64,000 nucleotides of DNA, taken from contig NC_133398.1 in the NCBI RefSeq assembly GCF_047511655.1, positions 109,384,332 to 109,448,331 on the forward strand, given 5' to 3'. Positions within the stretch are counted from its first letter, which is position 1, and every line of letters starts with the position of its first letter. This DNA is from Castor canadensis. Taxonomy: Eukaryota > Chordata > Mammalia > Rodentia > Castoridae. The translations under genes and the position numbers were made by a program. The notes under the pieces were generated by a model. It was not told where the DNA came from and did not search any database. It worked only from the letters and a program-made list of their open reading frames with translations. Below are positions 23,025-34,990 of the stretch, one piece after another.

Positions 23025-23640
23025 TTGCATGTGTTTTTTCCCTACATTTTTATATGTGCTCTTAAGAAAGACCTGTTCTATTTAATATGTTTTTTTTCAT
23101 TATTACAAAAATAGAGTTCTTATTTTTAGGGAGGGCTTTTGTCTTCTTGTTTTGGTATTTTTCTGTTTTTCTGTATGTTTCACAGAGGTGAATTATATGT
23201 TGTTTATTTCTTGTCAATTTGAAGAAGATTAATATCTTTGTGTAAATCATCTTCCTTTTCACACTATTGTCTCTTACTGGTATAAATTAGTTTTACATGA
23301 ACAATCACACATTTTATTCTATGCATTTTTAAAAGTCCTTCATTTATCTTACATAAACTTATATCTGGACTATATTACTTAATAATTTCTTTCTTTGGTT
23401 TTATTTAGTGTGCTATTTTCATAATCTCTTGTGCCTTAACCATCTATATTCCATTTTGTATGTGAAGCATCTTTCTTTCCTTCTCTTCCTCTACTCTTAG
23501 TCTCCTCTACCAGTCCCACTTTGGGTTAAGAGTTTTCTATATATTTCCATGTGTATGTAATGTTGCTTGTTTATGTATTGAGTCTATATTCCATATACCA
23601 GAGAAAATAGGAGGCCGTTGGCTTTCTGAACCTGGCTAGT
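22817..23640. other. AT-rich stretch
   Basis: Contains the TA repeat at 22989-23020. No gene or confident repeat was recognised. Confidence 0.5.
22989..23020. repeat. (TA)n microsatellite
   Basis: A pure alternating TA run of 16 units. It is self-complementary, so cruciform extrusion is possible. Confidence 0.95.
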
Positions 23641-23649
23641 AAGATGATA

Positions 23650-23755
23650 CTTTCCTTTGTTTTTTTAAACAGAGTTGCACTATGAATTGTAAGAGGGCCA
23701 GCCTAACTTTCTGAGTGCTGATATTACAGGTGTATGCTACCACATCCAGCCTCAT
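23650..23755 (-). repeat. B1-like SINE, degenerate
   Basis: The reverse-strand features 'gagtgctgatattacaggtg' and 'taccacatccagcc' are typical of a 7SL-derived B1 monomer. Confidence 0.6.
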
Positions 23756-23784
23756 GACAGTTTTTGGGGTTTTTTTGTTTGGTT

Positions 23785-23866
23785 TTTGTTTTGGTGCTGG
23801 GATCAAACCCAGGGCCTCACACATGCTAGGCAAGTGCTGTACCACCGAGCTACATCCCAGCCCGAC
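23785..23866 (-). repeat. ID SINE
   Basis: 'ggtgctgggatcaaacccag' to 'ccaccgagctacatcccagc' is the reverse complement of an ID element derived from tRNA-Ala. The T-rich side to the left is the A-tail. It stands next to the B1-like monomer in the same orientation. Confidence 0.9.
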
Positions 23867-25079
23867 AGTTTTTAATGAATTTTGTTTTTAGTATTAAATC
23901 ATCTAGATTTCATACCAATTTAATAGACCAATCCAATAAGTCATTACTACATATATAAAATTAAAGCAGTTAAGAATTCCTGTTGTGCCCCATTCAAAAA
24001 AGGCATATTTCACTATTGAACCATAATCTAGCCACTCCCTTTCCAAACATACCTTGACAAATTTCTTTAATGTGCAGATTTATTGTAAGAGTCAAAGATG
24101 GGAGATTTAAGAAATCTGAACATATATGACAAAGAACACTTCCCAATATAAAAGGAAAGTCACCAAATACATAGTATATGTAAGTTCCATCAAATAATTA
24201 CCACCCAACAAATATAGATGGGTTTAAGACTCAAATGCTAAGATCATGTAATAAAATGCTAGAGTACCAATAAAAAGTACATATTTTATAAGGTCCAAAT
24301 AGATAAGTTAGAGGTTTATTACTTTTTGCATTGCAAAACCTAGAAAATGGAAAGAAAATGTGATATGAGTACCAAAATTAAGCAATACAAATATCCTCTT
24401 AGATGCAATAATCTATTGACAGCAATATTTCCTTTTCTTTGTAAAATGATAGCATTGTTTATTTTTCTGTACACATTCTTCTTGTGATCTTCTATGAACC
24501 TCAATCTGAAAGTAAAATGTTAAAGACATATACTAACCTCATTAGATTTTACTTTTAAAAAGTTCACCACTTATTACAGTAAGAACGTTGTTTCTCTGTA
24601 GCTCAAAATCTGAGGCAAAGTGTCAATAATTTTTAATGCAACTCTCTTTCACATGAATCAATTATGTATTTAACTAGCAAAGTACCTGCCAAGGACTAAT
24701 TGAAAACATATGTGAAGATTGTTTGCTTCCAATGTCAGTATAAGTTACTACAGTTATGTACAGATTTGCACAATAAATGTTGTCAGGCAATGTTCTACCC
24801 TTGATAATTTGCCTGGCAATCTGACAGACCAAAATTAGAACTTCCTTATTTCATTAAAATTTTTTGAACAAGTGAATTATTTGTAAGGAAACATATCTAT
24901 TACTGCTCATAGCACTGTACTTTCACATGGCAAAACATATGATAGACATGAGAATAAGAATATAGCGTCTCTGTGAACACAGAGGGAGGAAGCAAAATAT
25001 TTTACAAAAGGAATCAATGAAGGCATCACTGAAAATTACATTGATCAACTCTCAATTATTATCCCAAAAATGAAAAGTG
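23867..25079. other. AT-rich stretch, nothing recognised
   Basis: There are no frames of note. The stretch may include decayed L1, but that cannot be supported by eye. Confidence 0.45.
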
Positions 25080-25560
25080 GTACTTTTGTTTTGGAATACC
25101 ATTGGAAGTTTCCTATAAAACTAAAAGTACTTTTACCATTTGACCCAGTAATTGTGTTCTTTGGTATTTATGCAAAGGAACAGAAAATTTATAAATACAC
25201 AAAAACCAGTATCCAGATGTTTATAGCAGTTTTATTTTAATAGACAAATATGGGAAGCAACCAAGATAGCCTTCAGTGGGTGACTATACTGTAATTTAGA
25301 GCTAAAAATGTGCAATGAAGAGGTGAAAAGACATAGGTGAATCTTGAATGTATATTACTAAGTAAAACAAAGCAATGTTGCATCAGGCATACTCTAACCA
25401 TTTGAACTTCTGGAAAAAGCAAATCTATGGAGATATAGAACAGTGATTACCAAGGGCTCAGGGTGAGAGAAGAATAGTCAGGGATAGAGTAATTTTAGGC
25501 AGCAATTCTACTTTGTAGGGTCCCATAATAGCTGAATATATGTCATTTACTTCCTCACCC
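25080..25560 (+). mobile_element. Ancient L1M 3' end
   Basis: Ordered landmarks of ancient L1 ORF2/3' UTR are present: 'accatttgacccagtaatt', 'agcaaccaagatagccttc', 'tgaaaagacataggtgaatc', 'tctatggagatatagaacag' and 'gattaccaagggctcagg'. The copy is heavily diverged and non-coding. Confidence 0.7.
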
Positions 25561-25611
25561 TGAATAAGCTTATATTCAAATAATTGTTCAAATTATATTT
25601 TAGTGATTCAT

Positions 25612-26625
25612 GTCTTTCTTTTATTCATTTAGTCACATGTGCAAACATTGTTTGGGTCATTTCTCCCTCCACCCCGCCCCTCCATTCTCACCCTCTCCCC
25701 TCCTCACTTATCACTAATTTTGTTGAAGAAAAGATATAAGCATAATAAGGAAGACAAAGCATTTCTGGTAGTTGAGTTAAGCATAGCTATACAGAGAGAT
25801 TCCTAGCATTGCTTTTGTGTTACAACCCATGTTGATTCATCTCTAACTGATCTTTACAATGGTTACTGATTTGCTTCTCATGTTAACCTCTGTCACTTTA
25901 AGGTTTCTGTATTAGTTCCTCTGGAGTGGGGACATGAAAGGCTTCATGTTTGGGGTTTTCTACCTATTCCTATATCTCCCGTATGCGCTCTCCCCTTGTC
26001 ATGTGATCCAAGTCCAACCATATTCCTGCATTTGCCCTAGATATAAAGTCCACATATGAGGGAGAATATATGATTTTTGGTCTTTTGAGCCTGGCTAACC
26101 TCGCTCGGAATGATGGTCTCCAGTTCCATCCATTTACCTGCAAATGATAAGATTTCATTCTACTTCATGGCTGAGTAAAATTCCATTGTGTACAAATACC
26201 ACATTTTCTTGATCCATTCATCAGTAGTGGGGCATCTTGGTTGTTTCCCTAACTTGGCTATTGTGAATAGTGCTGCAATAAACATGGGTGTGCAGGTGCC
26301 TCTGGAGTAACCTGTGTTGCATTCCTTTAGGTAAATCCTCAGGAGTTGGATTGCTGGATCATATGGCAGGTCTATGTTTAGATTTGTAAGAAGCCTCCAA
26401 CTTTTTTCCAGAGTGGTTGCACCAGCTTGCATTCCCACCAGCAGTGGACCAGGGTTCCTTTTTCCCCATGTCCTCTCTAACACTTGTGTGTGTTGGTGTT
26501 TTTGATGATGGCTATTGTAACAGGGGTGAGGTGGAATCTTAGTGTGGTTTTGATTTGCATTTCTTTTATGGCTAGATATGGTGAGCATTCTTTCATGTGT
26601 TTTTTGGCCATTTGAATTTCTTATC
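25612..26625 (-). mobile_element. 5'-truncated L1, intermediate age, reverse
   Basis: Minus strand: the ORF2 C-terminal part from 26622 to about 26050, then the 3' UTR down to 25612 with the C-rich (G-rich in sense) tract at 25655-25710 and 'atttattcat'-type A-rich end. It resembles the young family but is clearly diverged. No clean target-site duplication was found. Confidence 0.85.
26050..26622 (-). pseudogene. L1 ORF2 C-terminal remnant
   Basis: A partially open reverse frame (142 residues at 26160-26588) includes [22 protein letters not shown] and [20 protein letters not shown], the conserved C-terminal ORF2 block. The Cys/His motif region is damaged. The copy is truncated at the 5' side and frameshifted, so it is non-functional. 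Confidence 0.85.
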
Positions 26626-27439
26626 TTCTTAAATGTAGGAAATAATATAGCAACTCATCTGACTAGGAATCTTATTAAGTCAGTGGTATATATGCAAAAT
26701 TGTTGGAAAAACTTGAAACATTTTGTAGCATGAAAGCTTCCATTCAGAATTATATTCCACTCATGCTTCATATGCATTCATATTTCACCTTCATGGACTT
26801 ACAGATGATTTTATCTTTTTGATTGAATTTTATCCCTAATAGTGTATTATTGTGAACAAAACATTTTCCAGTCTTTATTCTAAATGATTACCATTTAAAA
26901 GTTTATTGACTGTTATATACCCTGTTATATTTTAAAATTTTCCATAATTTTCATTTTTCTACATATTTAATTTTATCACCTTAATATATTTTTCTTTTCA
27001 TTCTCTCCTTGTTTAAGCAATTTATTGCGTGATGCATACATTTTTATTTTCAGGTAGTTGTAACTGTTCCAAGAACAGTTACAGAGAATGCTGGTATATT
27101 CTTTATTCAGTATCCCTCGCTAAAAAGTATCATCTTTCCTAACAATATCTCAGAAATACATTAACACTGACATGTTACATTAAAATTATTCACTTCACCA
27201 ATTTTATATTTATTCATTTATGTGTGTGCTAAGTTCTATACAATTGATCATATGACCAGAAGCAGTCAAGATAAGAGAATGGATCCATAATCAGGATCTC
27301 TTGTGGCACACTTTTATTAGCATACCTCCCCCACCTCAACCCTTTGTAAGCAGAACTTGTTCTGTATCTCTGGTTCCACAAATGCAATGATACTGCATCA
27401 TTAAAATCATAAAATATGTAATCTTTTGATATCATTTTT
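26626..27439. other. AT-rich stretch with a perfect hairpin
   Basis: No gene was recognised. An 11-bp perfect inverted repeat with a 3-base loop lies at 27059-27083. Confidence 0.5.
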
Positions 27440-28540
27440 TAACTCAGGAAAGTACTCATGAGAGCCATCGAACTTGATGATTGTGCCAGTAATCAGTTTC
27501 TTTTCATGTCTGAGTCATAGTCCATGGTATCAGTGTAGAAGTTTGTGTAATCATTTACTCACTCATGGAAAGGCAGTTGTGCTACTTCATAACTTTGTGC
27601 AATTGTGAATAAAGGTACTATGTATTTTTGTTTACAAGTTTTCATGTGAATATAAATTTTTCTTTCTCTGCCCCAATATGTAGTTGCTGGAGTCTGTATG
27701 GTAGAGTAAATATACCACTCTACATTTTCACCAGTAATATATAAATGATCAATTTGTATCAATCCTTGACATCACTGGTGCCATTTTGTTATTTTAGTTA
27801 CTCTGTTATATGTGTAGAAATAATCCCAGTGTAGTTTTGAGTCTCTCTAGTAGCTAATGAGGATGAACAACTTTCAATATATTTAAATCTGATCTGTGTG
27901 TACTCTTCAGTGAGAGATGCCTGTTTGTGTCATGTGACCATTTTCTAATTAGATTTTTACTGAGGTGTTTATCTGTTCCAAATACAAATCCTTTTCCATA
28001 TATATGAATTTCAAGTATTCCCTCTTATTCAGTATTTTCTCTTTTTAGTCTCTTAAGAGATACTTTTGTAAGAAAATGTTTTTAATATTGATGAGTTCTT
28101 CTTTAACAGTTTCCTCTTTTGTGAATCATGCTTTTGCTGTCATGCTAATATTGCTTCTCCTATTCTTAGGAGACTTAGATTTTCTCAAAAAAAGCTTGTA
28201 GTTTCATACTTTACATAAGTCACAGTTTCACTTGAGTTACTTCTATTTATGTTTGTGGCATTACGTTTAATATGAGTGTGTTTATTGATTTATTTGTTTG
28301 CTTTGTTTCAGATGGTTGTCCAAATTTCTCCAGCTTCCTTTGTTGAAAAGCACGATATTTATTTTAGCAAATCATTTCATTAGCTCAAATGTCATAAAAT
28401 GTTGGATAACAATGGCAACAGTGAATAATGGAATCATCATTAATATATTATTTTATAAGATTTTATCTAAGTTTTTGCTGGAAAATCTTTATTGTGGTTA
28501 GGTGATTTGTTTGTATTTCTATGTTACTTTGATTTTTTAC
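27440..28540 (-). mobile_element. Ancient L1M, reverse orientation
   Basis: Ordered reverse-strand landmarks are 'gtctgagtcatagtccatgg', 'gttttcatgtgaatataaat', 'gtagttgctggagtctgtat', 'cagtgtagttttgagtctc' and 'tttgttgaaaagcacgatat'. They run from the ORF2 3' end inward. No frame survives. Confidence 0.65.
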
Positions 28541-28557
28541 TAGAAATAATTTCATGT

Positions 28558-28637
28558 CTGGTGCTCCAGCTCAGAAGTAGAGTGGGTGCTTAGAATCCAT
28601 CAGCCTCCAGGCTCAATCCCCAGCACCAAAGAGAAAG
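28558..28637 (+). repeat. ID SINE, diverged
   Basis: 'tggtgctccagctcagaagt' to 'caatccccagcaccaaag' keeps the A-box-like and B-box-like spacing of an ID element. Confidence 0.7.
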
Positions 28638-29549
28638 TATTGCTATGTAACCAACTACAATTTGCATCTTTTGTATGGAAATTTTTTTCTCCACTAATGC
28701 AATGACATAAAAATTGTTTAAATATTTCCTATTTCCAACTTCCCTTTATGTCTGTAACAAAATGAAATTGATTGTAGTGAATTATGATTTTTATTCTACT
28801 CAATTAATACACTTAATTTTATTTAAATATTTAGGTCTATAAGCACAGCAGAAGCCTCACTGGACTGACTGCCAAGCAGGGCTATTTGAGAGGTAATCAA
28901 TTTAGGAAGGGAGGGATGGATTTCTTTAAACTCTTCAAAAAAGGAAAAATACATTTGAGCAAATCTTTTAATTATAGTACCTTCCAAAGAACCTACAAAG
29001 CCTTTATTCTTTCCAAACCTAATGCTTTTTAAAGGCAGCTTTTGCCCCTTAATTCCACATGAAATATTCAGTGCAGCATAAATTAACTTTATTCCATGCT
29101 ATTTTTACTGGGTTCACAGAAATAGAGGGTGGCAGCATCTTTAGAACAAACTTCCTGGCAACTTCACTTTCACCATGAATGGCTGCTTCTCAAAACTGAA
29201 CTTAAAATGCAAAACCTGCTCCAAAGGCCTATTTCAGACCAGTGAAGTTGGTGGGGACTAAAAAGACACTCATTCATATGTTACACCCAACCTTCAAATA
29301 AACGATCAGTCCAGTTCTCTGCTTCTTTTTTGCCACATCTTGAAGCTCAGATCTTCATTTTCATAATTTAAATATTGTAGCCTGTGTTATTTTTTGGTGT
29401 GAACCTATGTGATGGGTAAAGAAGAAAAAGACATGGAAAGAAGCACCTACCTGTGGCTGAAAGAAATTTGTAATTTAAATGAACACTGGATAACTGGATC
29501 ATTTGTAAACATGGGCGTGGGCTTGTTGGTTTGGGTCATTAACAGAATT
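28638..29549. other. Stretch without recognised gene
   Basis: Base composition becomes less AT-rich here. No exon or repeat was recognised with confidence. Confidence 0.45.
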
Positions 29550-29640
29550 TTTGCATGTGTGTATGGTACTGAGAATCAAACCCAGAGCCTCGTGCATGGT
29601 AGGCAAACACTAAAACACTTAGGTACATCCCCAGTCCCCA
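29550..29640 (-). repeat. ID SINE, diverged
   Basis: 'ggtactgagaatcaaaccca' through 'aggtacatccccagtcccc' is a reverse-strand ID element. Confidence 0.75.
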
Positions 29641-30496
29641 TTTATATCAATTATGCAACCAAAACCTTAACCTCTTTTCCAGTTAGGGTAATAGGCTTCA
29701 AATGAACGCAAAACATTATCTCTCTGACTAGGACCATGGACTACAGAAGTCCAGCACTAAGAGAAGGGCAGTGTTAAAACTCTCAGTGGTTCACAGCAAA
29801 GTTCACTATCCAAAGAAAGCCAACAACTGCAGTCAATCTCAGGCACTCGGCCCCATGCATGTCCCCTGGTAGTGCCCAAGCCTGCTGTTATGAGCAAATC
29901 ACCCAAATGTACATGGGATACTAAAATTTCATTTTGAATTCTGAAACTGACACTTCCCTGCTGACAGGGTTGCAGAATTCAAAGTTTATACTCTCATTTC
30001 AGGACTGTTCTATTTGTTTTATAACTTCCTAAAAACACTAAACTTGAAGAGGGCAACCAGATCAACAACAAAGACTTGTATCACATGACACCTGGAACTG
30101 CTAGGAAAGCCAGCCAGGATTTACTCCAGATACTCTCCAGAACTTGCAGGGCCAGACTACAACCCACAAATACTCAGATACTTCCTCAGCCTTAAGAAGG
30201 TGGAGTGGGGGTGGGGGTCTTTAATATGCTGTTAGGAGTTCAAAAGGTTAGAACTTATCTTAATTCATAGATTTGACTTTTGACTTTATAGAATTAACTG
30301 TTACTTTTTTTTTTAAAAATCCACCAAACTCAATAAAGTGATGAACAAGCTTACAATCTGTAAGACCTGCTGTTGTCCTCTGAGGTATTATTAGAAATGG
30401 ACATCTAACCAAAACTGAAACAGATGAAGGCATATGAAAACAAAAATTTAATTTTCACACCCCAGAAACAGGCATTAGACTTTACATAAAAGGGGA

Positions 30497-30534
<38 letters not shown>

Positions 30535-32029
30535 ATCATACTTGCAAAATCATTTTTCTTGGGTGACTCAATGCTGTTTTCTGACTGGGTCCCAGTGTTT
30601 CAGTAAAACATTCTACTAGCTTCTCAAGAACCTGGCCCATTTATCATTTTTTCAAACGACATCATCTCATTCAAATATCTCAGTGGCTCTTGTAAAAAAT
30701 ATGTCACGTCTCTACTGTCAGGGTTTATCTCTAGCACAATATGTTACGCAAAGTTCAGACAAGATGTAGCATCACAGAAGAGGCCCCAGTTATCCTGGAC
30801 CCTGCAATGGTGCTGATGGTGTCCACACTGCACGGAGCACAAGATGAAGTGATGGCTGCCTGATCCAGGATTTCCTCTTCAGGTGCAAGATGGTGGGATT
30901 TTGTTAATTCAGGCCAAACAATGCTCATTTCCTAATATTCAATAAAGACCTGGGCTGAAACAAATGTGAAAATTGTCTACTAGGAATGAAAGAATTATAA
31001 GGTATACTAAAAGCATGAGATTGCTCACTTAGGAGTTAAGCTAATGTAGAAGGGGAACACTGGCACTTCCAAAACCTCACAGTCCTCATGCTCTGGGAAG
31101 TCATGTAGATAGACATGGCCACAAGTACTCAGGCAGTAGAATGACACTGTGAGACCCAGGCTCTAACTTTTGCTATGTGGCCCCCAATTAGGTTGGTCTT
31201 CCTTACTTCATCTAGGTTCATGAAAAAGAAGGGACAAAGCTCACCTGCCTGTCCCTCCAGGATGGTAAGAAACCAGACGAGAAGGTGTCTGTTACATCTT
31301 TTTCTTAAGCTGCTAATGTATGCAAAATGAGTTGCAACTATTTTTAAATAATATTAATTACAGACTACCTATTATTAATACTTACTTAGAGGCCTGGGAC
31401 TTGGGAAGCCAGGGAAAAGATTAAGGTCTTACTGAGAATTTTTACTTTTAAAGACAAGAAATGCTTGGGGATTATTTATTTTTGAAGATTCATGTTCTTC
31501 TATCTTAAACTGCAATGCCACGAAAAGCAGCTATGAGACTGCAGAAGTGTCTGGCTAAAATTGATGTGACTACCCCATCTTTCCTTAGGCTGCACAGCTC
31601 ATTAATTGCACAAATAAGGAAAATACTTAGATGTGAAGATCCTGGAAAATCACAGAATGCTTTTCTACTGTCAAATGGTCACAGAATGGAACCAGGTACA
31701 AACAGGATGGTTTGGAAGCAAATGCCCCATGTACAAAGGCGTTCAGGGATTCAATACAAATACCTCAGTCTTAGCAAAGAGCTAAGTAGGCACTTAAACC
31801 AAATTTGACCCAAGTGCACAGTGATTAGGTAGGAAAACTCCATAGTGGAAAAGTGGGGCTTGCAGGAGGTGGTTTATAGAAACTTCAAATTATCTTTGTA
31901 ACTCTGTTGTACATTTCAAGTTATTCCAAAAGTTTTGTTGTTTTTTAAGGACCTTTGAAATTGACAAAGGGTGAGGGCTTATCTTTAAGGTAGCAGTCTG
32001 AGTAGGTCAATCTATCAGGAGGACTCAGA
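29641..32029. other. Unique non-coding stretch
   Basis: Includes the AC repeat at 30497-30533 and a lone 97-codon open frame at 31515-31808 that I could not link to any family. No supported gene. Confidence 0.45.
30497..30533. repeat. (AC)n microsatellite
   Basis: A pure dinucleotide run of about 18 units. Confidence 0.97.
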
Positions 32030-32215
32030 CACGTCATCTCATTTACCCTCACAGCCATCTCTACACAGAGGTTCAAAATATAGGTTAGAAATCATGCCTA
32101 TTTCACAGCTAAAGAAACCCATAAGAAACAAAGCAATTTCCCCAGTACCCCGCAGATTTTCAGAGCTGGAAGTAGGATTCAGTTCCTGATCTGCCTGATT
32201 CCAAAGCCCAGAGAG
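32030..32215 (-). repeat. MIR SINE, reverse
   Basis: The order 'gtcatctcatttaccctcac', 'tatttcacagctaaagaaac', 'tcagagctggaagtaggatt' and 'ctgattccaaagcccagag' is the reverse strand of the ancient MIR core. Confidence 0.75.
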
Positions 32216-34744
32216 TAAGAAGACTCTGACCACAGGAGCTCAGTGAGAAAGATGGATTCCAGGGAAGGCCAAAATGGAAAACAAACACCCACTAACAGGC
32301 TCATTCCAAGCTGGACCTGTGAGTCACCCAAAGGCCAGCAGGGAGGCTTCTTCATTAATCCAGGAAGTGACATGGTCTCCCGTTGAAAAGGCAAGTAAGA
32401 GACGCATCTAAAAATGGATGCTTTGGCTCCTCATGGGAACTACGAATGCTGGCCAAGTTCCTTCTTACAGCAAGTCCACCTGAAAATTCCTCACCCAGAG
32501 GTCCATTATCCACCTAAACTACTCAAGAAGCCAAACTGTGAGGCTGTCACTGGGTCAACTCCAGGGCCATGGCTTAAGGGAGTAAGAAATTGACAAGCAC
32601 CAAACAGAAGAAGAAAAGATATAATTACAAATAGACACAAATCAACTATCAGGTGGTTTTCAAATCCAACCAAAAAGAATTGCTATCAGAATGAACCAAT
32701 TATAAAGCAGCTCTTCTTTAGATGATCTTTTTGACTGCTCTCAGGTCAGTCCCTCTCTGCCTGATGTCCTCTGTATACCACCAGAGGGCACTAATTCATG
32801 GAGTTGCTCTTTAAAAGCTTATGACAGTTTAGACTGCAGGAATGTTGAATGAAACCTAGATTTCAAATCAATGGAGTGCTAAGTATGCAATTTTGACAGT
32901 GGCTTCAGTCATCAGTCATAAATTTCAATTTAACTCCACAAAACTTAAAGGTGCACACATGCAGTGCCAGAATATATTAGAACAGTGAGTTAATCAAATC
33001 TTCAGATTTATGAAAGTAACATTTCAAAATAAAAGTGATGAATTGCATCTCCATCTTTGGTTACAGGGGCTGTCATTTGGAAAACCTGAACCTGCATCTT
33101 TTACATGTACATAAGAACACCAAGAAAGATGTTTTGGTTTCTTCTTTGCTTTGAGAAGCCATTATTGAATTAGAAGTGAACACTCACTATAACAAAATTA
33201 TTGTGTACTTTATTAAGCATGATTAAAATATGATTTAATCTTTCATATTAGGATCTTTCCAAGAATAAATGGCAAAAGCTTACTAGTCCTATTTCCCAGG
33301 CTGCTATTCTAAGCCCATTAACTTATTTAATACAACATTCCCCCGATGGGTTTAATTCTATTTTAGTAAAAAGTTCAACACTGCATTTCTTGAATTCAAT
33401 CCAGAATTTTTCTTACATGTGTATCTTCCCCTGGTGACTTATGTGTTCACAAAACTATAAATACAAATTTGTAAGTTCTGCCTCTTTAACTACTTTCTGC
33501 AATTATATTCTCATCCCAGAAAATGACACTTCTTAGAAATTTCATGGGAGGCTAAGAATATGTAATCAAAATAATTCAGCAGTTAGTGTCTAACACTACA
33601 AAAGGTTTTTTGTTTTTGTTTTGGCTTTGTGGTACATAAAAACCTGGTCTTCACTTTCATACTTTATTTAAAAGAAACTGAAACTTTATTGATTTGATCA
33701 GAAATATGGTCATTTCTCTATGTGAAATAAAATTCAAGTTTAATTACATCTTTGTCCTGGTTTCAGTTGATCCCTTCAGTGTGTAACATCCAATGTTCAC
33801 AATGAAATGAACAAAATCTGACAAAATATGCTATATCTGGAAAAGAAGTTTTAGTTCTTTTAGACAATCCATTACAAGTTTGTGCTACAAATAAACTCAC
33901 GTTGAGATAACAGCCTATATTACAGGATAGTGACTACTTGGTTTCATTTTTGTTCTTTATTTAAAAACAAAAAAGCTTCTCAAAGATTTTCAAAAACAGT
34001 ACAGGTGTTGTGGCCTATGCCAATATACAAAGCATAAAGATGGAGTAACCACAGCATCTGTGTGGGTGCTATGGAACAAAAGTACTTGGCTAGTACTACT
34101 GAGAGAGTCAGGCACTGCTTGATGACACAGGCACTTACTGAGATAAGTGCTGCTGGGTGATTCGCTGTCATGTGAACATCAGGGTGTGAACTTATGACAA
34201 GAACTAAGACAGCTGTGAGATCACAAGGCCACATGTTTCATGTATGCGGCCCATGGGGACCACAATGTCATTATGTGGCCCATGTCTGTCCTTGTCTACA
34301 AGTTCACCAGCGACGTTCACTTGTTCTAAAAAATATTTTCACTTATCCTGCATACTTGATGAAGTTTATTAAATATTAAGGAAATGGTTCAGTATTTGCC
34401 TATTTTCTACCTTCCTACTCTTATTTCTTGGTGTTTCTCTCGAGATTCTCCCTAGATGTCTTGACGTTGCAATAGTCGAGACATGACTCATGTTTCTCCT
34501 ACCACCTGTCTCCCACTGTTTGGGAGGCACGGTGACACAACATACAGTGAGTTTGTAACTCACAGATCCATAGTCCTCACGTGCTCTGGCTTCTTGCACC
34601 ACCTCGCATTAGACTGCCAGTTATTTCAATAAAACAGCTTTTACATTTACTCCCGAATTCTCACCCTTTTCCATTTTAGCAGGTATACAGTATATAAACA
34701 GCAAGTTAAAGATTGAGAAAGGACGCAACGCTAGTGGCCCACTA
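32216..34744. other. Unique non-coding stretch
   Basis: No gene or confident repeat was recognised. A possible reverse-strand polyadenylation signal (TTTATT on plus, near 33956) is noted in the findings. Confidence 0.4.
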
Positions 34745-34990
34745 GTTTTTCAACAGCATTTATTGAGACTCCACTGTCCTGTAAGCTGCGGAGACAGGAC
34801 AAGACAAGAGGCCCTGCTCTCACAGAGCTTCCATTCTTGTGGGAAACAGTAATCAACACACAAAACAGGTCATGCTGGGATAGATGCTAGTGAGAATAGG
34901 AATGCTTGGTGGTGAGGGGAAGAGAGGGGCGTCACAGATGTCACTGTGGCCTCTGGGACCAGGGGCACATGGACAGATATCTGCTCTCCA
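34745..34990 (+). mobile_element. LINE L2 3' end fragment
   Basis: 'cagcatttattgagactcc', 'gccctgctctcacagagctt' and 'atgctagtgagaatagga' follow the order of the ancient L2 3' region. Confidence 0.6.

Noticed and set aside
30497-30533. Repeat array that might suggest a CRISPR or satellite
   Set aside because: It is a plain dinucleotide microsatellite. No spaced direct repeats occur anywhere in the window.
31515-31808. 97-codon plus-strand open frame
   Set aside because: No recognisable domain, no splice or promoter context, and its length is within chance for this composition.
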